This document shows, piece after piece, positions 26,908-37,100 of a DNA stretch of 64,000 nucleotides. The notes under the pieces are model-generated. The model saw only the letters and a list, made by a program, of their open reading frames with translations, did no database searches and was not told the origin of the DNA. Source of the stretch: Thecamonas trahens ATCC 50062 (lineage: Eukaryota > Apusozoa > Apusomonadida > Apusomonadidae); assembly GCF_000142905.1 (NCBI RefSeq), contig NW_013657657.1, forward strand, positions 239,105-303,104. The letters are read 5' to 3'. Position 1 is the first letter of the stretch, and every line of letters begins with the position of its first letter. A program made the position numbers and the translations under genes.

Positions 26908-29900
26908 ATGTCTCTTTTTGACACAGTGTCTGACGACAGCTACTACTCGGGGTACTACTCCGACGAGGAAGTCGGGCGCCCCGCGCCCGCGGCGGCTGCG
27001 CCGCCCAAGTACTCTTCGCGTGGTGACCGTGGCTCCAAGGGCTCGTCGGGCCGCAATGCCGGCGGTTCGTCGCGTCGGGCCTCGGGCCGCAAGTCGTCGA
27101 CCCGGACGCCGGTGCAGACGGATATTGTGCGGACGATGTCTGAGATTTCTGCCAAGTACGAGCAGGCTTCTGCCAAGGCTGCGCGCGGGCTCAACCTGAC
27201 GCGGTCTGAGATGCGTGCTTGCAACGAGCTGCGGATGGACCAGCACCTTATGTCGCTCGACGAGCTCATGAACGACCCGGTGTACAAGACGGATCCGGAG
27301 CGCGGCCTGAGCAAGTCTGTGGCTGCGGAGCGGCTCAAGGCTAACGGGCCGAACGAGCTCACGCCCGAGGACAAGGTTCCCGAGTGGAAGAAGTTTGTGG
27401 AGCAAATGACCGGCTGGTTCTCGCTCCTCCTCTGGGCCGGTTCGGCGCTCTCGTTCTTCGGCTACATCCTCGACTCTGAGGGTGTGGAGAACCTTTACAT
27501 TGGCATTGTCCTTGCAGTCGTCGTCTTCCTCACTGGTGTCTTCTCGTACATGCAGGAGCGCAAGTCGTCGAAGATCATGGAGAAGTTCAAGGACTTTCTG
27601 CCCAAGACGACGCGTGTCATCCGTGACGGCACCGAGATGTCTGTGCCTGTGGAGAACCTTGTCCTCGGCGACGTGGTCAAGGTCAAGTACGGCGACACCA
27701 TTCCGGCCGACCTGCGGATGATCGAGGTTGCCGGGCTCAAGGTCGACAACGCGTCGCTGACCGGCGAGTCTGAGCCTCAGGCGCGCGACACCAACGTTTC
27801 TGAGGAGAACCCGCTCGAGGCGACGAACCTTGCGTTCTTCCTCACGGCCGCAGTTGAGGGCACTGCCACCGGCGTGGTCATCAACTGCGGTGACGACACG
27901 ATCATGGGCCGGATTGCCAAGCTCGTGGCGACGACCGAGCAGCGCAAGACGCCGATCCAGAAGGAGATTGACCGATTCATTCTCATCATTTCGACGGTTG
28001 CCATGGTTCTCGGCATCTCGTTCTTCCTTGTCGGTGTGGCCAACGGCACGCCGTGGATCTCCAACCTGGTCTTTATGATCGGTATTATTGTGGCCAACGT
28101 GCCCGAGGGCCTCCTGGCTACGGTCACTGTCTCGCTCTCGCTCACCGCGCAGCGGATGGCCCGCAAGAAGGTGCTCGTCAAGCTTCTCGACGCCGTCGAG
28201 ACGCTCGGCGCGACGACCACGATTTGCTCGGACAAGACCGGCACGCTGACGCAGAACGTCATGACTGTTGCCCATCTGTTCTACAACGGCAACCTCGAGG
28301 ACTGCGACTTTGCCGGTACTACGCAGGACAAGACGTGGGAGTGGGACGCGCCCGAGTTCCAGGAGCTCCGTCGCGTGGCCATGCTCTGCAACAACGCCGC
28401 TTTCGACGAGGACGAGGAGGCGATGAAGATCGCCAACAAGCTCGACCGCCCGGTCTCCGGTGACGCGTCCGAGACGGCCATCCTCAAGTTTACCGAGTCG
28501 ATCTGCCGCGGCGGCGATACGGTCAAGGACTACCGCAAGCGGAACACCAAGGGCCACCCGCCGCATGTCCGTGAGATCATCTTCAACTCGAAGAACAAGT
28601 GGCAGCTTTCGATCCACGAGCTTGAGGACGACCCGGACCAGCTCCTGCTGTGCATCAAGGGCGCACCCGAGCGCATCATGCGCATGTGCTCGCACGTCTA
28701 CCGCGACGGCCGTGAGCGCACCTTTACCGAAGCAGAGAAGGCGCGCGTCCTCGCCGGCCAGAACACGTGCGCTGAGAACGGTGAGCGTATTCTGGGCTTT
28801 GCCGAGTACTACCTGCCCAAGTCGGACTTCCCGGTCGACTACGACTTTGACATGACGTACCCGTACAACTTCCCGGGCCCGCCGTCGGTTGACGAGCTCG
28901 CCGATGACTCGCTCGACCTCGGTCGCTACACCTTTGTCGGCTTTATGGCCATGATGGATCCGCCGCGCGAGGCTGTGCCCGGCGCCGTCGCCAAGTGCAA
29001 GTCGGCCGGCATCAAGGTCATCATGGTGACCGGCGACCATCCGACGACTGCCAAGGCCATTGCCAAGATGGTCAACATCATCACCTCGCCGACCGCCGAG
29101 GACATTGCCAAGGAGCGCGGCACCGAGGTCACGCCCGCCATTCGCGCCGAGGCTCGCTCCATCGTCAAGGCCGGCTGGGAGCTCCCTGAGTTTACCGAGG
29201 AGGACTGGCATTTTGTGCTCGACCACGAGCAGATCGTCTTTGCGCGTACCTCGCCGCAGCAGAAGCTCTTCATTGTTTCGCACTGCCAGGAGCGCCACGA
29301 GATTGTCGCCGTCACCGGCGACGGTGTCAACGACTCGCCCGCCCTCAAGCAGGCCGACATCGGTATTGCCATGGGCATCATGGGCTCTGACGTCGCCAAG
29401 GCCGCCGCCGACATGATTCTGCTTGACGACAACTTTGCCTCGATTGTCAACGGCATCGAGGAGGGCCGCATCACCTTTGACAACCTCAAGAAGTCGATCG
29501 CCTACACCCTCTCGTCCAACATTCCCGAGATCACCCCGTTCCTCTCGTTCATCACTTTCGGCATGCCGCTCCCGCTCTCGACCGTCCTCATCCTCTGCGT
29601 CGACCTCGGCACTGACATGCTCCCCGCCATTTCGTTTGCCTACGAGATGGCTGAGTCGGACATCATGGACCGCAAGCCGCGCGCCCGCGACGACAACCTC
29701 GTCACCTCGCGCCTCATCTCGTTCTCGTACCTGCAGGTTGGTATCTTCCAGGCCCTGGCCGGCTTCTTCATGTACCTCGTCATCCTCGGCGACAAGGGCT
29801 TCCGCCCCTCCATCCTCCCGGGCACCGGCATCGACTGGTCGCGTGACAAGAACCTCATGATCGCCGGCGAGAACTACGTCGTCCGTGACGAGGCTCTCCG

Positions 29901-30222
29901 CGCCGCCCAGACCGGCTTCTTCATCTCGATCGTCATCGTCCAGTGGGCTGACGTCCTCGCTTGCAAGACCCGCATGCTCTCGCTCTTCCAGCAGGGCATG
30001 AAGAACATGGTCATGAACGCCGGTCTCGTCGAGGAGACCATCCTCTGCATCATCCTCGCCTACGTGCCGTTCATCAACCTTGTCTTTGGCTCGCGCCCTG
30101 TCAAGCTTATCCACTGGCTCGCCCCGGTCCCGTTCTCGCTTGCCATCCTCGTCTATGACGAGCTCCGCAAGGCTGTCATCCGCCGCTCCAACGGTTTTAT
30201 CAAGCGCACCACCTACTACTAA
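26908..30222 (+). CDS. Na+/K+-ATPase alpha subunit (P2C-type P-ATPase)
   Basis: A 1,104-residue intronless pump. An N-terminal tail of about 90 residues is Ser/Gly/Arg-rich and begins MSLFDTVSDDSYYSGYYSDE. Then come the family marks: IPADLRMIEVAGLKVDNASL and TGESEP in the actuator domain, NVPEGLL in M4, the phosphorylation site CSDKTGTLTQN (Asp near 442), KGAPERI near 583, MVTGDHPTTAKAIA near 705, TGDGVNDSPALKQADIG near 803, and KSIAYTLSSNIPEITPFL in M5. The last two resemble animal Na,K-ATPase rather than H,K or Ca pumps. It is expected in the plasma membrane, exchanging Na+ out for K+ in, powered by ATP. No beta subunit lies in the window. The ATG is the first after the C-rich leader. The protein ends in Tyr-Tyr, like animal alpha subunits. 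Confidence 0.95.
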   Translation: MSLFDTVSDDSYYSGYYSDEEVGRPAPAAAAPPKYSSRGDRGSKGSSGRNAGGSSRRASGRKSSTRTPVQTDIVRTMSEISAKYEQASAKAARGLNLTRSEMRACNELRMDQHLMSLDELMNDPVYKTDPERGLSKSVAAERLKANGPNELTPEDKVPEWKKFVEQMTGWFSLLLWAGSALSFFGYILDSEGVENLYIGIVLAVVVFLTGVFSYMQERKSSKIMEKFKDFLPKTTRVIRDGTEMSVPVENLVLGDVVKVKYGDTIPADLRMIEVAGLKVDNASLTGESEPQARDTNVSEENPLEATNLAFFLTAAVEGTATGVVINCGDDTIMGRIAKLVATTEQRKTPIQKEIDRFILIISTVAMVLGISFFLVGVANGTPWISNLVFMIGIIVANVPEGLLATVTVSLSLTAQRMARKKVLVKLLDAVETLGATTTICSDKTGTLTQNVMTVAHLFYNGNLEDCDFAGTTQDKTWEWDAPEFQELRRVAMLCNNAAFDEDEEAMKIANKLDRPVSGDASETAILKFTESICRGGDTVKDYRKRNTKGHPPHVREIIFNSKNKWQLSIHELEDDPDQLLLCIKGAPERIMRMCSHVYRDGRERTFTEAEKARVLAGQNTCAENGERILGFAEYYLPKSDFPVDYDFDMTYPYNFPGPPSVDELADDSLDLGRYTFVGFMAMMDPPREAVPGAVAKCKSAGIKVIMVTGDHPTTAKAIAKMVNIITSPTAEDIAKERGTEVTPAIRAEARSIVKAGWELPEFTEEDWHFVLDHEQIVFARTSPQQKLFIVSHCQERHEIVAVTGDGVNDSPALKQADIGIAMGIMGSDVAKAAADMILLDDNFASIVNGIEEGRITFDNLKKSIAYTLSSNIPEITPFLSFITFGMPLPLSTVLILCVDLGTDMLPAISFAYEMAESDIMDRKPRARDDNLVTSRLISFSYLQVGIFQALAGFFMYLVILGDKGFRPSILPGTGIDWSRDKNLMIAGENYVVRDEALRAAQTGFFISIVIVQWADVLACKTRMLSLFQQGMKNMVMNAGLVEETILCIILAYVPFINLVFGSRPVKLIHWLAPVPFSLAILVYDELRKAVIRRSNGFIKRTTYY

Positions 30223-30475
30223 GCTTGAGCCGTGCCGACTTGGCTTTTAAAAAACATCACAACAACATTCTTCTTTCCCCCCCTCCCCTCCCCCTCGACC
30301 ACCGGACCTTGTGACTCGCGCCACCGCGAACACCGGAAATGAGCCAACTCGAGTCACACGACTACCCACCCCCCTCCCCCACCCGCCTCCCCCCCCCCCC
30401 TCCCCCACCCGCCGCTCTCTCCCTTTCCCCTCACAGGATCCAACCTACAGAGCAGTACCCCCTCCGGTCCAAGCC

Positions 30476-32362
30476 ATGTACCACCCCACGGCCGTCACCG
30501 CCGCCACCACCCTCCTCCTCCTCTTCCTCCTCACGGCTCTCCTTGCCGCGACACCCACCACGACGACCACTACGACGACCACCACGACGACCACCATACC
30601 CCCAAAGGTGGCATACAGCGGAGTCGGCGTAGGTAGGGACAAGGAGCAAAGAGCAAGACCCTCTGCTACAGGCAATCACACCACCCGGTTCTGGCCATGT
30701 GGTGTGTATGGACGTGATGGCGACGGCAGTGAGTATGGTCAAGATGATGGTGCTGATGGTGCTCATGCTCCCGATGGTGTTGATGCCAGCGGCTGGCAAG
30801 GAGTCGGCGAGAATGGTCTGCTCAACACACCCTTGCTCTTCCCCTCGTCGCCTCTGCCGCGCCATGTCTCGTTTTCCATTCCAAAGGCGTATGCCCAGCT
30901 CGCTGTCCTCCGCGCTGTGCTCTCGCCAGCGCCCAACCAGCACCCGATGGATAATACTGCCGTCTTGGTCTCGTCTCGCCACCGCCACCCGACTCGCGCC
31001 TCGGCACAGTGGTCCATGCAATGGTCGTTCCTCGGCTTTGACACCGACGACCGCGATGATAAGAGCACGTTCGATGCCTCGGATCGTGCCGGCCTTCCCT
31101 CGCTTGCCGCCTCACTCCATGTGCTTCCGCCAACGGCTCAGGCGCTGTTTCTCTCGCGGTCGTCGCTGCCGCCGCTTCCTCGCGACACCTCGGTTCTCCA
31201 TGTCACCATCGATGGGCCAGGCGACGTGGTGCTGCAGCTGGTTCGATATGACGCTAACGTCATTCCGGGCGACGCCGGCAATCTGCGCGTTGATCCGCAT
31301 CCGGGCCCGGGCGGCGTGGTTGACGTCTGGTGGGCTGCGCCGCGCAATCTGGGCCACGGAGAGTTTACCGCTCACGCCTTTTCGGCGCCACTGGCGACCA
31401 ACGTCTCGATTGAGACCATGCTCTGTCGCATCGGCTCGCTCATGGACGCGCAGTCTGCGCTCAACGCACCACAGTCGCTGAGCCTCACCTCGACTCTGCG
31501 GCTCTCCGACGCGCGCTACGTCTCGACCTTCTCAGGCCTCCCGCCGGGCTTCCACGTTCTCAACATGGTGCTCTTCTCGCTGGTGGACGGCTCGCGGCTT
31601 GCGCTCTCGCCCGTAGTGGTCTTTCAGCCGCCGCCCCCGGCGCCAATGCCAGCACTCGCGCTGGCGGTCCTTATTCCGCTGGTCTTTTTCGTTTGCATCT
31701 TCCTCATTGCGCTCTTTCTCCGCGGTCTCTCTGTTCGCGCTGCCGGCATTCCGCTCGCATCACGCGGCGGAATGTGCGCGGCACTCTGCTGCTGCTGCGC
31801 CTCACTCTTCTTCCGCCCTTCACGGACCCGGTGGAAGTACACACTTGCTTTTGACGCCGCTGTTGCCGACCAGCCCGAGCTCCCGCCGCCGCCGCTTGTC
31901 GGCCCGATGTTTATTCCGGGCTCGTCGCGGCCGTCGTCGATTGCGTCGGCGCCGCTGCCAATGGCGTCGTCGGCACCGTCGCACAACCCGCCGCCGCATT
32001 CGGCATACACGTACGACCCGGCATCGTCGGCCGGCGCACGCACGCTTCCGTCGTCGTTTGCAGCTCGTTTCATGGCTACTGACAACGCCTTTGCGAGCCC
32101 AAACGCGGCGCACAGCTCTCCCGCGCTCGGCTTGGGCGGCACGACCTCGCGCTACTTTGGCTCGGCCTCGTCGTCGCTCTCGGCCTCGTCTTCGTCACAC
32201 CTCTCTGACGATGCGCGGCGGCTCTTGGCCCACTGCGCTATCGTCCCGCCACACCTTGCCACCCCGCCGCGCACCGACTCGACCTTCCTCTATGCTTCGT
32301 CGACGACCTCGTCGTCGGGTGTCGACGACGACGACGACATCTTTGGCACTACCCCGCCTTAG
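30476..32362 (+). CDS. Unknown type I membrane protein with Ser/Pro-rich cytoplasmic tail
   Basis: A 628-residue protein. The ATG at 30476 opens a signal peptide (MYHPTAVTAATTLLLLFLLT) followed by a run of threonines and a 290-residue extracellular part with beta-like segments (VLHVTIDGPGDVVLQLVRYD, LSLTSTLRLSDARYVSTFSG). A single membrane helix lies at about residues 395-420 (ALALAVLIPLVFFVCIFLIA), then a Cys cluster, CAALCCCCASLFF, likely palmitoylated. The tail of about 180 residues is rich in Ser/Pro/Ala and ends with an acidic DDDDDIFGTTPP. No known domain is recognised. The layout is that of a surface receptor or adhesion protein; this is inference. Confidence 0.7.
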   Translation: MYHPTAVTAATTLLLLFLLTALLAATPTTTTTTTTTTTTTIPPKVAYSGVGVGRDKEQRARPSATGNHTTRFWPCGVYGRDGDGSEYGQDDGADGAHAPDGVDASGWQGVGENGLLNTPLLFPSSPLPRHVSFSIPKAYAQLAVLRAVLSPAPNQHPMDNTAVLVSSRHRHPTRASAQWSMQWSFLGFDTDDRDDKSTFDASDRAGLPSLAASLHVLPPTAQALFLSRSSLPPLPRDTSVLHVTIDGPGDVVLQLVRYDANVIPGDAGNLRVDPHPGPGGVVDVWWAAPRNLGHGEFTAHAFSAPLATNVSIETMLCRIGSLMDAQSALNAPQSLSLTSTLRLSDARYVSTFSGLPPGFHVLNMVLFSLVDGSRLALSPVVVFQPPPPAPMPALALAVLIPLVFFVCIFLIALFLRGLSVRAAGIPLASRGGMCAALCCCCASLFFRPSRTRWKYTLAFDAAVADQPELPPPPLVGPMFIPGSSRPSSIASAPLPMASSAPSHNPPPHSAYTYDPASSAGARTLPSSFAARFMATDNAFASPNAAHSSPALGLGGTTSRYFGSASSSLSASSSSHLSDDARRLLAHCAIVPPHLATPPRTDSTFLYASSTTSSSGVDDDDDIFGTTPP

Positions 32363-32415
32363 CACCGGCCCTGCAGACGTAGCGCGTGGTTTACCGTTAC
32401 AGCCATCCTCCTCTA

Positions 32416-33465
32416 TCATTCGTCGTGTTTTGACGACTTCGACTTGGCCTTGGACTTGGACTTTGACTTTGACTTTGACTTGTCCTTGCTCTTTGACTTT
32501 GACTTGTCCTTGCTCTTGGCCTTGTCCTTGCTCTTGGCCTTGTCCTTGGCCTTGGCCTTCCCCTTCTTCTTCCCCTTCCCTTTCTCCTTCCCCTTTGCCT
32601 CGTCCTTCTCCTCATCATCCGTGTCGGCCCCAGCCTCAGTGGCCGCCTCAAACCCACGGGCACGCTTGCTCGCCGGGACATCATCGGCGGCGGGCGAGGC
32701 CTCGGGCTTGGCCTTGCCGCGCTTGCGCTTGGCCTCGCCGCGCTTGTGGCGGTAGACCGGCTCCGGCGGGACAAACGAGTCGACAGTCGGCTGGCGGCCT
32801 GCAGCCTGGAGAGTGGCACCCTTGGCAGCCATTGCCTGCTTAAAGTAGTCCTCCATCGAGACCGAGGCCGTGTGAGTAGGGATGGATGAGGCATCGGCAT
32901 GAAGCTCTGGCTTGGGCGAGGATGTGGCCGCCGGCGTCGGCGTGGCTGATGGCGACGACGCGCCCGACGATGAGGCCGGGCGGCCAAAGATGGCCGACAG
33001 ATCCTCGTCAGCGTACGAGTTGACGTCCTTGGACGAGACAAACTTGGAGTAGAAGATCTTCTTGGAGCCCGCCCGGCGATCAGCAGCACGCTGGGCAGCA
33101 GTCTTCTTGACCTTGGCCTTGGGCACAAAGACCCGCGGTGGCTCATCATCGGCCTCCCCGTCCTTGACCTTGTCTAGTGCGTGCTTGGCGTTGAGCTTGG
33201 CCAGGATCGATGAGAAAGCGTCGGCGTTTGCCAGCCAGTTCTCCGACGCCAGCGACGCCCCAATACCCTTCTTGTCGCCCTTCTTGGTCACCGCGATGTG
33301 GCTTGTCCGTCCGTTTCCGGTTCGTCCAAGCCCAGTTCCAGCCTCCCATCCCATCGACTTCATCAGTCGCTTTCCGTACGTCGACTCGTCCTTGGTCCAT
33401 GCCTGGTTGTTGGGGTCTCCGTGATACCGCCGCCGCGAGCCCGAGCTCCGCGAGCTGTCCGTCAT
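32416..33465 (-). CDS. PINX1: PINX1/Gno1-like G-patch protein
   Basis: A 349-residue intronless protein. The N-terminal G-patch reads YGKRLMKSMGWEAGTGLGRT, followed by GRTSHIAVTKKGDKKGIGAS and, after a spacer with NWLANADAFSSILAKLN, the PINX1 motif KIFYSKFVSSKDVNSYADED and LSAIFGR. The tail is a long Lys-rich stretch with KGKEKGKGKKKGKAKAKDKAK-type repeats and then SK repeats, as in the basic tails of the yeast and human proteins. PINX1/Gno1 activates Prp43/DHX15 in ribosome and snoRNA maturation in the nucleolus, and in animals restrains telomerase. The ATG at 33465 is the first of the conserved frame. With TFIP11, this is the second DHX15-class G-patch partner in the window. Confidence 0.88.
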   Translation of the reverse strand: MTDSSRSSGSRRRYHGDPNNQAWTKDESTYGKRLMKSMGWEAGTGLGRTGNGRTSHIAVTKKGDKKGIGASLASENWLANADAFSSILAKLNAKHALDKVKDGEADDEPPRVFVPKAKVKKTAAQRAADRRAGSKKIFYSKFVSSKDVNSYADEDLSAIFGRPASSSGASSPSATPTPAATSSPKPELHADASSIPTHTASVSMEDYFKQAMAAKGATLQAAGRQPTVDSFVPPEPVYRHKRGEAKRKRGKAKPEASPAADDVPASKRARGFEAATEAGADTDDEEKDEAKGKEKGKGKKKGKAKAKDKAKSKDKAKSKDKSKSKSKDKSKSKSKSKSKAKSKSSKHDE

Positions 33466-34126
33466 ATCAACCGCACACACAAAAGCAAACTTTACCACAC
33501 AGAAGACAATGTCCTGAAACACAGCCAAGTTCTTGTTCTTCCCTCGCCTGACTCGTGTAGAGAATGTGAGAGAGGTTGACCGTGCAAGAGAGCAAGAGAG
33601 TGCAAGAGAGATAGCCGGCGCGTGGACGCCTGCCCCGAGCTGGATGTGATGGATGGCCAACGAGGCCGGATCACTCGCACCGGCCATTGCCACCTGCGAG
33701 TTGCGGGGGAGGGGCGCTGAGGAGTACCGCTTCCAAGTCGCAAAAAATAGTCACTCCAGTCCACCCAAACCACGTGACATTTTTGTTGGTTGGGTCGGTC
33801 GTCTTCCAGTTCTTCGTCTCCTCCGCCTTTTGCCGCAAACGTCCAATATTTGTAGCCGCTGACCCCCGAGGCAACCTTCCCCCCCTACACCGGCATTCAC
33901 TCGTCTTCTCACACCGAAACAGGGCTATACGTGTGTATACGCGTTTAAAGCTTTGTTTTGCTTGTTCCAAGTACGTGCCTCCTCCTCTGTGCCTCTTTCC
34001 TGCCCGCTCCACCACCCACCCACGTGGTCGGTTGCTGTTTTGGCGTAGCCGACCCCTTTTTTTGACCCTTTTCCCCTCTCCATCTCTCACCACCAGCCGC
34101 CCGGCCTCCTTCTCCCTGCCACCCTC
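33466..34126. promoter_or_regulatory. Divergent promoter between PINX1 and sushi receptor 1
   Basis: 661 bases, less GC-rich than the genes. It has an AT-richer patch near 33915-33965 and pyrimidine-rich sequence at 34050-34120 before the receptor start. No coding frame with proper bias is seen. Confidence 0.4.
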
Positions 34127-37100
34127 ATGGTGCCCCACATGTTCAGAATGCGAACAATGTACCAAAGTACGGTGTTTGCAGCTGTTGCCTGTCTGCTGCT
34201 TGCAGCCTCAGCCTCGGCAGCCATTATCACCAAGACGGCCACTTCGTCCACTTTCTACGGTTCGCACAACGGCGCACCCTGGTCGGGAAACCGCGCCCAG
34301 GGTGCCCACTGCTGCGGCGCCAGCCAGCATTCGCAGTATCGTATCTTCTACGGCTTCAACCTCAACATCCCGAGTGGTCATGCCGTTGACGGCATCCAGG
34401 TCTCGTACGAGTACATCTCTTCGACCACTGGTTTCTCGGCCTGCGTTAACAAGGACATCACGCTCCGAACCACGTCCGGCTCGGTCATTCTCTCCAGCAA
34501 TGCCAAGACCGGATCTAGTTACTTTTCCAGTGGCACCATCTCCAAAGGTTCTTCAACCGACACATGGGGCCTCTCTGGTTCGGCGTCTTCGATCCGCTCT
34601 GCTCTCAATTCGGGTACGTTTGGTGTCGCCGTCCGTGCCACCGGATTCGCCGAGGCATCAAGCTCGTCTGGCCAGATTCCGCTCGCGCCTACCGGGGGCG
34701 ATAGTGATGGATCTCGCCGCGTTTCCACCCGTGCGCCCACTGTAGGAACCTGGCGCGTCGACGTCTACAACGGTGACGTGACTATCAAGGTCTGGACCCA
34801 TCAGCTCACCTGCGGCGCGACCGGGCCGTGGCCGACAACCAACGCCGGTTCGACCGCCACTCTTGGCTGCTCAAGCGGTTACACCGGCTCGCGGACCCGG
34901 TACTGCACGACATCAGGATCGTGGCAGTCCGAGTCCAACGGGTGCACGCTTGTCACCAACTACTGCTCACTCCTTACTGCGCCGTCCAACGGCATCCTCA
35001 CCGCCTCATGCTCCAGCAAGCGCTCGCTTGGCGAGGTCTGTGGCACTTTTCAGTGTAACTCTGGGTACCAACTGTCCGGGTCGGCGTCGCGGACTTGCAA
35101 CGCCGGACCGTCGTGGTCTGGCTCGGCCGCATCGTGCGTCAAGATCACCAACTACTGCTCACTCCTCACGGCCCCATCCAACGGCTACATCACATCGGGC
35201 TCGTGCTCTGCGCAGCGCTCTATCGGCGAGTCATGTGGAACGTTCCAGTGCAACGGTGGCTACAGCCGCTCTGGCGATGCGTCGCGGACGTGCAACGCGG
35301 GACCGTCGTGGTCCGGCTCGACAGCGTCGTGCGGACTCATCACCAACTACTGCCCGCTCCTGACCGCACCGGCCAACGGAATCATCACGACCTCGTGCAC
35401 CTCCAAGCGCTCGGTCGGGGAGTCGTGCGGCAACTTCCAATGCAACGGCGGGTACCAGCTGAGCGGATCGATGTCGCGGACGTGCCAGTCGAACGCGGCG
35501 TGGGGCGGGTCAGCCGCGTCGTGCTCTCCCATTCCTGACTATTGTCCGCCACCGCCGGCTGCTCCGTCCAACGGCGTCCAGGGCTCATGCTCGCGGACGG
35601 TTGGTGGCACTTGCTCGTACTCTTGCAACACCGGGTACAATCCCGGCGGCGGCATGACCATCACCTGCCAGTCCAACGGTGCGTGGTCCGGATCGCCTGC
35701 TGCCTGCAACCCGACAGCCGACTACTGTCCCGCGCTCACGGCACCGACGAACGGTAATGCTCCGGCCTCGTATTCGCGGACGATCACCTCTGTCGCCTCC
35801 CCGTACACCTGCAATGCAGGCTACGATCTCTCCGGCTCGGCGTCGCGGACGTGCCAATCTGACGGGACGTGGTCGTCGACAACGCCGACGTGCGTTCTCG
35901 ACACGTCATACTGTGGGGCTCGCCCCGCGACCCCGGCCAACGGCAACGCTGGCTCGTGTGGATACTCGATCGGCGCGTCGTGCACCTACGGGTGCAACAA
36001 TGGGTATGAGCCGACAGGCTCGATGACCGTCACCTGCAACTCGGGCGGTGCGTGGTCCGGGAGCCCGGCGTCGTGTGGGCTCAAGACCAACTACTGCCCG
36101 GCACTGACCAACCCAACCAACGGCCAGGATCCTTCGTCGTACTCGCGGGTGCTCGGCGCGGTGGCGTCGCCGTACACGTGCAACTCGGGCTACATCGTGA
36201 CTGCGGGCTCGACGTCGCGGACGTGCATGGCCAACTCTGCTGCATCGGGGGTGTGGTCCGGCACGACGCCGACGTGCTCGATCGACAACGCGCACTGCAG
36301 TACGGCGCCGGCGCCGCCGCCCAACTTTTTCATCGACACTTGCTCGGCTGCCCAGTTTGGCGAGTGCATCTACAAGTGCAACAACGGCTACACCCGCAGC
36401 GGCGGAGACCGGTACACGTGCCAGCCGGACACATCCTGGGGCGGTAGCCTCGGGACGTGCTCTCTTACCAACAACTACTGTCCGGCGCTGACGATCCCGG
36501 CCAACAGCAACCGCGGCGCGTGCTCCGGCCAGCTCGGCTCGATCTGTGGCCCGGTCACCTGCAATGCAGGGTACTCGATCTCTGGCTCGGCGTCGCGGAC
36601 ATGCGAAGACGCTGGGGTGAGTGCGGGAATCTGGAGTGGCACGGCGACAAGCTGTGCGCTCATCACCAACTACTGTACGCTTCCGAGTACGCCGAGCAAC
36701 GGCGTGCTGGGAGCGTGCACGCGCTCCATCGGCGGGAGCTGCACGTACACGTGTGGCAACGGGTACGAGACGTCCGGCACGACGACGATCACCTGCCAGT
36801 CGGGACCGACCTGGTCGGGCTCGTTTGGCACGTGCGTCAAGACGAGCGGGTACTGTCCGGTCGAGTCGGCGCCGGCCAACGGCGTGGCGGGGACCGGGTG
36901 CACGGGCCAGATCGGGACGTTGTGCGGACCGGCGAGCTGCAATGCCGGGTACAACCCTTCGGGGACGGCGACGCGGACGTGCAACGCCAACAACGCGGTG
37001 AGTGGGACGTGGAGCGGGACGACGCTGACGTGCGCGATCGACCCGGCTTACTGCACGACGCCTGCGGCGCCGGCCAATGGGGCGATTGGATCGTGCCCGC

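Noticed and set aside
26485-30114. Very long minus-strand open frame opposite the Na,K-ATPase
   Set aside because: It is a shadow of the GC-biased ATPase codons; its sequence is Val/Glu/His/Arg-rich without any family motif, and real ATPase motifs lie on the plus strand.
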